Shown here one piece after another: positions 35,501-47,500 of a stretch of 64,000 nt of DNA. A program made the position numbers and the translations under genes. The notes below the pieces were generated by a model. That model was not told the origin of the DNA. It saw nothing but the letters and a program-made list of their open reading frames with translations, and did not search any database. The stretch comes from Amblyornis subalaris (lineage: Eukaryota > Chordata > Aves > Passeriformes > Ptilonorhynchidae). The stretch lies in NCBI GenBank assembly GCA_018881555.1, contig JACAXG010000049.1, positions 5,951,553 through 6,015,552 on the forward strand. Reading direction: 5' to 3'. Within the stretch, counting starts at the first letter, position 1. Each line of letters begins with the position of its first letter.

Positions 35501-38500
35501 TTCTAAAGAAAGCATATAGTTCTCTACAACTGGATTTGCAGAACAATTTTTAATAATCATTTGTGTGCCCTATGGCATTTTTTTCCACCACAGGTATTCN
35601 GATTTTGTGCACTGTGTTCCCAGGGCATTTGGATAAAAACGTCTGCACCACTCATTCCCAGAACAAGATTTAATATGGTTTAGCTTTTTTTCCCCCCCCC
35701 CCCAGATTACTGGAAGATATGATTGAGAGCCTTTTGGTTTGAGTGTACTCTTGTGCTGGAATGGGTTTCGTACCTCACCCAGTTTGAGGTGGTTCTTACA
35801 AAGGACTTGGGGTTCAGTGGAGGAGTGGGCAGTCCTTGGCATCCTCTTTTCTCTGTTCTACATCAGGACATGGCCCCTTCCTTCTTGGCCCTGGGTGTTC
35901 TGGCTGTAGTTCCTTCTCCCCTCCCTGCCTCTGCCCTATTTATCCCAGAGGGCAGCTTGCAGGATAGGTGAATTTCATTTCGAACTTTGCCATTTTGTGC
36001 CCTTAAACATGTTGGAAACTGAATTGGAGATAAAAAGCTGGTTTAACAAACCTACCTGCTTCCTCTGCAGAGCAGGAGAGGACTCTGACCTTCCTCACTT
36101 GACTTACGCTACAGCTCAACTTNTATTGAAATAAATGAACACAAACGTGCAGTAGATGCTTCTCTTCAGTTATTCTTTGCCATCATTTTAAAGCTTTATT
36201 TACTGTGCAAAGGCCATGGGTACTTGGGGGTCTCAGCCTGGAGAAAAAGAGGCTCAGAGGGGACCTTCTGGCTCTGCACAACTCCCTGACAGGAGGGGGC
36301 AGCCAGGGGGGTGTCAGGCTCTGCTCCCAGGGAACAGGGACAGGATGAGAGGAAACAGCCTCAAGCTGTGCCAGGAGAGGTTCAGATTGGATAGTAGGGA
36401 CAATTTCTTCACTGAAAGAGCTGTAAAGCATTGGAAGAGGCTTCCCAGGGCAGTGGTGGAATCTCCATCCCTGGAAATGTTGAAGGAACATGTGGGACAA
36501 GGTTTAGTGGTGGCCATGGTGGTGGTGCTGGGTTGATGGTTGGACTTGATGATCTAAAAGGTCTTTTCCAACCTGAACGATGCTGTGATCCCATGACCCA
36601 CCTCCCCCTTGGTACAGCCACCCCTGCCAGTGCAGGAGTCTGTGATGCCCAGAGTGCCTGTGGATTCAGGAAGCACTTGCAGCCAGGGTGTTGGTGACTG
36701 TCCTGGACATTCCCAGCCCATCTCCAGAGCGGATTCCTCTGCCTCCTGGAGAACACTCACATTTCCCTGATGAGTGGATGTGCTGGGCAGTGGTGCTCTG
36801 GAAGTGTTCGCACATGCTTCCCCCAGGCTTGCGCCTGCAAAGCCACATTCCCATCCCCATCCTGCTGGGATGTGTCTGCTCAGGTCGAGTGGGCAGTGCT
36901 GGTGAGGAGCTCTCACAGCCTCCCCACGTGATTCAGTGTGTGATCACTGACACGNCTCCTCTGCCCAGAGCAGCTGCTCCGTTAGTGGGGCGTTGGCTTA
37001 GCAAAACACATCCCAAACCCTTACCCAGGCTTTGTCATTTTTGGGATAGATCCCTATCTCTGGAGCTGCACCGTCAATGTGGGGCCAGGGAATACCTGTG
37101 GTTTCTATTACTAAAGCTGAGCACTTACGAAGAAAGTAACAAAATAATCTTGCTGCATCAAGAATAAGCAGTTTTGGGGGAGTGGAAGCCTCAAGAAGTG
37201 TCTCGAGTGCCTTGGTCATTGGTCACGGGCATTTCCTCAGGGGAGTTTCGTGGCTTGGAGCGTGGAGTCCGCAGGAAGAACAGGGCTCAGCAGCCACATG
37301 GATCCTTTCCTTATCCCTAATCCCATCTATTAGCACCTCAAATTGCCTTTCAGGGAGATTTTTGACAGATTACCAGTTTGATCAGATAGGGGCTTTCTGC
37401 ACAGCTGTGCAATTCTTTTTATGCTTAGTAACAACCAAGAGGTGGTTCCTTTGTCACCACCGAACAGTGGAAGATTTTCCTGGGTTTTGGGAACCAGATG
37501 NGCCCTTTGCTTAGGCCAAAATGTGAGCAAGTGAATTTTTATTTTATTTTGTCTTCTTNTGAGATAGTTGGGGAAGCTGTGCAGTTGAGGGGAACAGCCT
37601 GGACATCAGGGCTGGGCAGTAAGAAGGAGAGAAGTGTAAAATAAACCCCTGTGGACACATTTTTAATGTGGTGCCACTATAACCGTGTCTGGTTCTGCTC
37701 ATTTCTCTCTCTTCATGGCTGAGTAGTTGTTCAGATCCACATAAATTCCCATTACCTCTCTGGTAGTTTTTGGAATGTGGTGGTAAATTTGAGACTGTCT
37801 TCATGCTGTGTAGTAATGCTGAGTGTTTTTGTTATAAAACTTATTTTTAAACTCCCAGCCAAAGTATTATTTGTCTCTCTTGTGTTTCTGCTTAGTGACT
37901 TTTACTGCCTTTGGCTCTGTCACAAAGATATGAATTGGATTAAAGCTGGTGTTTGGATTGCTTTAAAAACTTCTGTGGTCTGGTAACTGAATAGTTCATT
38001 TAATAACTACATTTAATACCTTTTCTGTTTTGGATTATGCATTAGAAGGACAGACTTTCTGAAGAAATGCTGAGTATNTTTTTGTTTAGAGATCTTGCCA
38101 CAAGTGGTGACTTCTTCACATAAATCCCGATTGTTCTTGGGGTGTTCTGTGCAAGGCAGGGGTTGGGCTCGATGGTCCCGGTGGATCCCTGGTCACTGAT
38201 GTTGTTCTCATCCCTGCAGGTGCCGGTGATTGCCGTCCTGGGCTCGGGAGGGGGATTCCGGGCCATGGTGGGCTTTGCTGGAGTCATGAAAGCCCTTTAC
38301 GAGTCAGGAGTCCTGGACTGTGCCACTTACATTGCTGGGCTCTCCGGATCCACCTGGTAAGGCCTTCCTCGTGGGTGTCTTCTCTTCAGGAAGTTCCAGA
38401 AGTGATTTTCCTGAGAGTTGAGCAATTTCTGAGGTTCTGTGCATGTTTTGCACATCCAAGTCTGCTGGTGGAGGTGTTTCGGAATGCCCCGAAGGGCAAG

Positions 38501-41500
38501 GACAGCTCGGGCTCCAGGTGCTCTCCCGAGGAGCTTTGGGAGCAGGNGAGGATGGAAAGAGGTGCCACACATCTGCACCCATATTTCTATATCAACACCC
38601 AATGTGTGCTGTTTTATTTTCCTGAGGAAATGTAAAAAAACCAAAAAAATCCCTTGTGATTTGAAGCTGATGACTCAATCAACAGAAAATGGGTTGTGCC
38701 CTTTGTGAGGGCTTTCAGAGCTTCTCAAAATCTCTGAAAGATCTTTTGCTCCATTTTACACCCAGCAGTCCCCTTCCTAGTGGATTTACTGGGAATGTCT
38801 AGGACCTGGCTGCCACCCTGCATCCCAGTGTGGATTGCCTTGTCTCAGTCCTTCTGTCACTGTTTAATATGGAAAATACATCAGGTTTTAAAATAGTTTG
38901 TAAGTCAGATGGGAGTGAAATATTCCAAGAGCTCTCAGTTAGGCTCCCCTAATGAGGTAGGTCTGATGTCCTTCTGTCTGACTCAGTGAATGCCTCATCC
39001 CAATAACAGGAACAACATCCACGGGAGAAAATCAGTGATGTCAGTGTGTGAAAGGCTTCTGGAGGCAGCAGAATGCTTTGAACCTCAGAATTATGTCTGC
39101 CTCAGCCACTCCTCAGTGAGAGGGTTTCTCTTCTCCCTGCCCAGTGCTATGAGCCTGTGGCCTTTTGTCTTCTTGGCTGGTATAAAAAAGATCCCAAATG
39201 ACACTTATTGCAAACATTGGAGCTGTTTGTTTAGAGGTTTCAGGTGATGTCACATGTTTAAAAGCTGTGTCATTTTCATCAGCCAAAGACATCTGACAAA
39301 TTCAGTCCAAATTTCTTAACTGTTTCAACTCCTTAACATTACACTTTTTTCAGTCAGTGAAAAGTTGCAGACTTCTTTTAAAATTTGGTTTTGATGTCAC
39401 TGGACTGGGCTGCAGTAGAGGATGTTGCCTCTTAAGAAAACGTTGAACTTTCNGAGGCAGTATCCCAAATGTCACAAAATACGATTTTATCATAACTGTA
39501 CCAGTTTGAAAACTGGAGCTGCATCTGGATCCAGTTGAGGGCCATCTAGTACAAGGAAGGTGTTGATAAACTGGATGAATTCCATCAGTGTCCCTGAGGC
39601 AAGTAGGGGACATGAGGCAGTGGGGCAGCTGGGTTCATTTAGCCTTGAGCAGGCAGTGATGGGAGGAGATCTCACTGTTGCCTGCGGTTCCTGATGAGCA
39701 GCTATGAAGAAAACAGGCTCTTTTTGGAGATGCCCAGAGAAAGGACAAAGAGTAATGGGATTAACTCTTAGGAAAGGTATTTTGCAGTGAGAGTGGCCAA
39801 GCACTGGAATGTGTTGAGCCACCCTTGCCTGAGCAGGCTGGGACGGTGTCATCCTCTCAGCGTGACTCAGGCAGTGCTCATGTGAAAGCTGGGCTGGACT
39901 GAACAGAGCCCTGAGCAACCTCATCTGCCTTCAGCTGCCTCTGCNTTGGGCGGCAGGCTGGAGCAGAGACCTCGAGGGTCCTTTCAGACTCAAGGATGAG
40001 ATTATACAAATGTCTCATTTCTTTGAGAGGAAGAGGAAAACACTTGCTGGAATATAACCGAGCAGGGAATCTGCCTGGGATGAGCGTTAGCACCTGCTTT
40101 AGCTCTGAGGAAGCACATGAATTTTGGTGCCACGCATTCTAAGGAAATACTCTAACCCCAAAGCTGACTCTTTTGAAGGAGATAATGGTCAGTTCTATTC
40201 CTTGTGTGGGTTTTTTTGTCAATGATTTTTCATTGTGTGAAGCTTGCCTCCCCTTTCCCAGACTAGAGGGAAGCTTTCAGAAGGNCAGGAGCTTTTGAAA
40301 TGCCAGAATTGTCCATGAACTGGAGTAAGTTTCTCCTTCAGGTTGGACTATGAAAGGTTGGTGGGGCCAGATTTATCACTGTCCACTGAGAGACCTGAGT
40401 GTACTTTTGTCACATTTGTGAAAAGCAAAAGGTGGATGAAGAGCAATGGAATAGTGCAACGTGGTGTAAAACATTCCCTTTGTTTCCAGGGAAGGGTTTG
40501 CAGTCCATGCTCAGGACANACGTCACTCTGCTGGCCATGAGGTCTTTTTTGGGAAACCCCAGGGGTTAATACGTAGTTGATCTAATGTAAACCTATAAAA
40601 TCTGAGCTAAAATAGCAAGATTATCTGACCTGCTGCAGTCAGAAACACAGATTGGAGACAGTTGTGTTTGAACAAATTTGCTTTTGCTCTCTGATGTCAC
40701 CCCTTCAGTCGTTCCTTGCTTGTTGAATAAATAAAATCACACTTTGGCACTCCCTTTCTTTTCTTTTCTTTTTTTTCCATGCAGTCTATCACTTGGGAAT
40801 AATTCTCTTTTCTTTTTTTCCCTGAAGGGTGGAGAATTCCTTTCCTGGAGAGGCAGGTTTTTGCTTGTTCCCTCAGCTGCATGCCTAACCTTGGAGCAAT
40901 GCTTTCACCTCCCTGGGGCTTCTGCCATCTTGCTTCAACCTTCTGCTGATTTCTCCAGCTGCATTCCCCTTTTCCTGCACCCAGGAGCCGACGTGCATCC
41001 CCAGCTCTGGAGGCCCTGGACCAGGTCCTGGCATCCCACGTGGGACAGGTTTCCTTGTGCTGTCACATGAATGGCTGGGCATGACCTCATGGCCAGGCTG
41101 ACCCCGTGGGTGTCTCAGAGCTGTGCCTGGAGTGAGGGATGTGTACCTGAGCCAGGTCACTGAGTAAACCATAGTAAATGAGCCTCTCATAGATTAGAAG
41201 GGCCTGTCTTGAGTCGTGGTGTGGCTAAACCCAGCCGAGTGCAAGCCACGGCTGCCTCACGTGTGCTGAGCTTTGTCTGGAGACAACTGAACTCATTTCT
41301 CAGTACCACACTCAACATTTTTCTCTTCCAATTCCCCACAGTCAATTAACTCTCTGCACAGGTTGTAGTTACTGTGCTTCAGCTTATTATGGAAGTACCG
41401 AGATCCTGGGAAGCAGTGCCATACCCATCCCAGACCCCCCATGCCCTGGGCTGATCCCACAGCTTGGGCAGCAATAAAAGGAGGGATTCTGCCCCCTCAG

Positions 41501-44500
41501 GTGAGACCCCACCTGCAGAGCTGCCCCAGCCCTGGGCCCNGCACAGGAAGGANNTGGAGCTGCTGGAGAGAGCCCANAGGAGGCACCAGGGTGATCAGAG
41601 GGATGGAGCNGCTCTGCTGGGAGGAAAGGCTNGNAGAGTTGGNATTGTTCAGCCTGGAGAAGAGAAGCTGTAGGGTGATCTAATTGTGGCCTTCCAGGAC
41701 CTGAAGGAGCCAACAGGAAATATGGAGGGAGACCATTGACAAGGGATGGAGTGACAGAACAAGGGGGAATGGCTTCCCACTGCCAGAGAGTAGGTTTAGG
41801 TTAGATATTAGGAAGGAATGTTCCCTGTGAGGGTGGGGAGGCCCTGGCACAGGGTGTCCAGAGAAGCTGTGGCTGCCCCATCCCTGGAAGTGTCCAAGGC
41901 CAGGTTGGCTGCGGCTTGGAGCAGCCTGGGCTAGTGGAAGGTGTCCCTGCCCATGGCAGGGGTGGCACTGGATGGGCTTTAAGGTCCCTTCCACCCCAAA
42001 CCATATTGTGGTATCCTCAGATATTTTAGGAATTTTTGAGTAGTAANAATGAGCTACAGGACAAAGAGAGGTGCCTCTTACAGGAAAAGAACTGCATGTG
42101 TCCTTCTAGCACCTCCAGTCTGCCAAACTGAGCTATGCTAACTTGAGGCGTTCCTTCCAGCTTAGGATGTTCTGTCTGTTATCTCTCAAAGAGAAAAANG
42201 AGGACACTTTAAACATTTACATCATACATGTTATGGAAATGCATGTTGAGTGTTTGATCGTATGCTTGCATTTAGAACAAATTGTTCAGCTTTCTGTGCT
42301 TTGAGACAAAGAAAATGACAATTTTACTGTATAAATGGGGAGTTAATTAACTTGATTTAATCAGTAATGATTGATGAGATCTTTGTAGCTCTCAGGCAGC
42401 TGACGCTGCCCCGGGTTTGATACTCACAGAGCCTGTTTGCCATTGCAGGTACATGTCAACTTTGTATTCCCACCCGGATTTCCCAACCAAGGGCCCGAGG
42501 GAGATCAACCAGGAGCTGATGAGCTCGGTGAGCCACAACCCCCTGCTGCTGCTCACCCCGCAGAAGGTCAAACGCTACATCGAGGCTCTGTGGAACAAGA
42601 AGAGCTCGGGGCAGCCCGTCACCTTCACAGACATCTTTGGGATGCTCATAGGGGAGACACTGATCCATGATGTGAGTGCCTGGCTTTGGATGTTATTAAA
42701 GCTGTGAAACTCTGACAGAATTGTCACTATTTTTTTTGAAATGACCTTAGTGGCGTTTAACAAAGGGTGCACATTTTGCTGCAAAAAAAGCAACATTTGC
42801 TTAAAAAAGGACTAATTTCAACGTGACAGACTCCCCTTGTTTTTTGAGAAAGGAGATGACAGGAGAGCTTCCTACTGTTNTATTTTCTTATTGAAAATTC
42901 CTAATTGGCTGAATCAGGCAGATGGACTTCCAGTTCAAATAAGTCAGGTGAGCAGCAGTTGGATTTGATCTTATGGCAAGATCGAAATGTGTCAATAGAT
43001 TTGCAGATGTGTTTTGTACACTTGAGTGTACATTGANAGTGGGTTTTAATTTAAAACACTGAAAAAGAGGCAACACAGCTTTTAGTAGCAGATCTGTAGA
43101 ACTCTGATGCTGAAGGGTTGTTAATGATTGCGTAAGGTTGGTTAGAGGTCCCTGTTTACCAAGGGATGAAACAAATGCANAGATGTTTAGTTTAAATCTG
43201 GAGCTGACACATCGGTGAAAAATGGAACAGAGGCTATTGGTTATTTACAGATAACACATCTCAGTGCCATTGCATCATAATGACTTCAGCCTGCCTTGAT
43301 TGCAGGCTCCAGAATATTTTCCAGGGAAGATGCACGTGGTTAGCAAATACAAAACCTCCTCATAGTGCATTTGCTGTTCTTAGTTATCTTGTGGCTGACT
43401 TTTTAGAAACAGCACAGATTGAAATACATTACCTAATTCTGCCTATGAGGTTTTTTATTGCTTTTATCTTTTACAGTAAGAAAAAGAAAGCTTTGTCCAG
43501 CAGCACTGTTTGCTTTTTGGCCGTGTCACTTTGGCATGTGTAACATATGCTTATTTCCTCTTCCTACCTCCCACTCCTTCCTTCCTGAATTGTGCAGATA
43601 AAAAGCCTCCAGGCAGATTACTTCCTTTTATCAATTCTTCTGTTTTTTTGCAGAAGTAACTGTTTGTCCACTTNTCTTCTCAAATTTCAGAGAAAGGCAT
43701 CATCTCGCAGATCTTTATGTAAAATAAAACCGTGTGGTGTTTATATATATAAATATCAGCAGGCCTTTATAGGNTGTGTGTGGGGCTGATGCCTTTCTCT
43801 CCCTGCAGAGGATGGACACCACTCTGAGCAACATGAAGGACAAGGTCAATAATGCCCAGTGTGCTCTGCCACTCTTCACGTGCCTGCACGTCAAGCCGGA
43901 CGTCTCGGAGCTCATGTTTGCAGGTGGGCTCCCCACCTCTGTGTTCAGTCATTGTGGGAAGGAGGGAGGTGTGTGGCTGACTGAAAAAAACCCTTTTGCC
44001 TTTTTTAAATACACCTGAGACTGATTGCATCTGACTTCTGGAAATGTGACAGCAGTGTGATAACAAGGAGTTACTCAGGGATCAGTGAGCACATACTCAG
44101 GTAGGAGTGCAGGAGCCAAGCCAAGGANGAACGTGGTGACTCCTGCAGGGGAAAGCTGCTTAACATCAGTGTATGAAAATACCCTCAGCCATACAGGATT
44201 CATCCTCTTTCAGAGAAGGGTGAAATTAATGTTAGACTTGATGATCTTAGAGGTGTTTACCAAATTTAATGATTCTGTGATTAAAATTGAACAAACAAAT
44301 TTGATATGCTGCCTCTTTTTTACTTCTTGCTCAGTGTAGAGTGCTGCTGGAAGCACAAAAGGGGCTTTTGCTCTTATGTATTCCATAGGTTTTAATCCCC
44401 TCCAGTAACTTCAGTTGAGAGTGGGTCCAGTTGTGCAAGATGCTGCACAAAGATCTGTATCTGCACTCTCTGTATGTGGTTAGATACAGGACTGCAAAGG

Positions 44501-47500
44501 GAAATACCAGGTGGTTTGCCTCAGGTTTGGNTTTCCTAAAATAGTTATTTGGAGAAGCTGCTCTCAACGCTTTGGTTGCAGTGGAAGATGAGGTTGTAAA
44601 TTAGGTTAAACAGTTCATGAGAAAATGTGTCTTTAACTTCCTTTTTGAGAAAACTGATACCTTTTTGTTTGAAAATAGGAGTATTTTGGGTTTTAGATGA
44701 GCTTCTGTTTCTCAATACATTTTATTTAGGTTACTGTTTTAAAAACAAAATGATCTTTAGTTAATAATGTCTTTTTCTAAGCAAGACCAGAAGCACCTGA
44801 AGGCCTTACTTTGCTCTAAAAAAAGAGTACTGCCTGTGCCAGTGGATCTTGGGTTTGCTTCTTTGAGGGTGTCATCTCTATNATTATAGAAGGTGCTAGA
44901 TCTCCATTGCTTCTATTTTAAGCTTTATTCTTCCTTTTAGCTACTCCTGATGTGAGAAATACAGTAAATTTTGAACAGAAGTATTTACACTTCCTAATTT
45001 ACACTGATTTTAAGGCAGAAATTTGATTTCCCTGAGCAGGATTTGTGATTTGAGAAACCTCCTTCAGTGCAAGTACAAGCTGGAGGTGGACTATCACAGA
45101 TTAAATTATTCCTAATTCTCAGCTCAGCTTTGCTGTCACCCTGCTTCTGAATATAATGAAAATATAATGAAAATTCATGTTTATACAGCTAAAGGGAAAT
45201 GCCATGAAATTCCTGGACTGGGTCTTCAAAGGAATTTCCTTCTGCGCCATCAAATGTGCAGATTTGTGGGTGATTTATTTGGAAAATAGGATGTTGTATT
45301 TGACTTAGCACAGATAAGCATTACCCTGTGAAACAAAACTCTCAGCAGTGGTGATTAAATCTCCTTCTCAGGCCAAGTGTTAACCTTCTGCTCCATGTGC
45401 CAGCAGGAATATCCTGAGGGGTGGAGGGCAGTCCATGACCTGGGGGAATTTTTTAAATCTCTTCTGCCTTTCTTTTTCAGAGTTATTTCTGATTTGTTTA
45501 CAGTCAAATCAATCCCTGCCAAAAACAGAGAAGGTGAAATAGATGAATGGGGGAAATACTAAGGGTATAGGATATATTTNGTTTGTTATTTTTTCCCTTT
45601 CTGAAGTGAATTTTCTGATGCCACTCCACTGGTATCAAAGAAAGGATTTCCAAGTCAACCTAGATCCGTGTTCAAAGAAGGCCTACATCGATAGAATGCA
45701 AATCACTTCTGAAAGCTTCTGCTAAGATCAGAAAATGCATTTGAACATTTATTCCATATTTTCCTTGGGCTCTCTGTTCAATAACATGTCCTTTTAAAGA
45801 TACCTTTGGCAACGTTTGAATTGGAGTTTATCAGCTGCCACTCAGCTTTGCCTTTTCATATCGGATTTCACCAGAAACTTATCTGGGTGGAATCCAAATG
45901 CCTCTGCTGGAATATTTCACAACTTCTGGCATATTCAGTGGTTTTTCTGCCACCTCTATCACTGCTCTCCCTATTTTTGCTGGAATTGCAGGGAAGGAAA
46001 TAAATGCAGTTTGGACCTTAGAGCCACGTTGCATTCCATGTGGCAGGGNATCAATCATGCTGAAGCAGGAGATCCAAACCAGGTGTCGCTGGGTGTTTCT
46101 CATTTGTGATCACTCCCTTTATACTTCTGGTTCTCCCACCCCATTTTTTTCACCAAAGTTTATTGTGCTAAGGGAGAATGAGGATTTTTTTCCTGCTGGG
46201 ACAGCACTGACCTTCCTTTGATATTCCCGATGGTTATTTGGCTTCCCATTTCACTGAAATGCCTTTGCTTGGAGAAAGGTTTTGTTCATTTATGTATTTT
46301 CTTCCTGTGTTTCTGTTCAGGGTGAGGTTTCTGACTGAGCACAGTTTTGTTTCTGACTTTGCAGACTGGGTGGAATTCAGCCCATACGAGATTGGGATGG
46401 CCAAGTATGGCACTTTCATGTCTCCTGATTTGTTTGGAAGCAAGTTTTTTATGGGGACAGTGGTGAAGAAGTACAATGAAAATCCCTTGCATTTCCTGAT
46501 GGGTGAGTATGTGACAGAAAGAGGTTTAAAAATAAAAGTAATTTCAGTATTCATGGACTTTTAAATGCAGTCACACGAAGTGTGGGACAAGTAGGGTTCT
46601 CAGTTTGTTGGAAGACGTTAATTTGAAAGATCTCACAGACATGGATTGGCATTTCCCGTTTATTTGTTTCTTATTTCCATGGGTTTTTGTTTCTGATTTG
46701 GACATCTGAACTTATGAATTGGCATGCTCCAAACTCAGAGGTGTGTTCAGGGACCAATCAACTGCTTCAATAGTGTTTAGTAAGAGATGTGGGGTTTATT
46801 TTCCTTCTACCAAGCACCACTCGTTTATTTTTTCTCTTTCAGGTGTCTGGGGCAGTGCATTTTCAATATTATTTAACAGAGTGCTTGGTGTCTCCAATTC
46901 TCAGAATAAAGGGCCCACCATGGAGGAAGAATTAGGTAATATTAGTCAATAATTCTATTATGCAGAGCAATTACTAGCTAGATTCTCCCTCTGTGAAAGG
47001 ATGGCACTGCTGGTACTCATTTAAGAATGTGGAATTAATTACTTTCAATTGCTGGCATTGCTGGATGCTGCTGAGGTAGGGAAAGAGCATTGGGAATGTT
47101 CTTTCACTTCTATTTCTGATCAGAAGTGCTGAAGGTCACATGCATATATCCAGCTCTTTTCTGGAAGTTGATAGAATCCTTTTTTAATGGTGTTATGGTG
47201 ATTTTTAGAGAGCAGAAGCTGACAAATACTTGATAGTTACTTGTGTGGTGTCTTGACACTGGACTGTGTTACTGAAGGAGTTGGCAAAGCACACCTAAAC
47301 TTTCTCATCTCTGGGTTGTTAGACTGCTCATTCTAACCAGAACCCTTTGGTATCTGATCCTTTGCTTACAAATTTAATGGTTTTGGTTTCATTCCTGGCA
47401 CACAAATGGCTACCATAAAGAGTGGTAGCATGGTTTGGATAGACTTCATTGTGTTTTATTTGAGCATGTAGTTAATAGTGAAAGGTTTTTTACACTTTTG

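Larger units (their letters stand above)
33090..38219. other. PLA2G4A: Intron between coding exons 6 and 7 (5130 bp)
   Basis: Contains four CR1 fragments, two of them forming an inverted pair, and a C homopolymer of about 11 bases near 35700. 34200-36200 and 36600-38120 hold nothing recognised. Confidence 0.85.
38357..42448. other. PLA2G4A: Intron between coding exons 7 and 8 (4092 bp)
   Basis: Contains an old CR1 at 39500-40010 and a longer one at 41455-42015. No gene was recognised in the rest. Confidence 0.85.
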
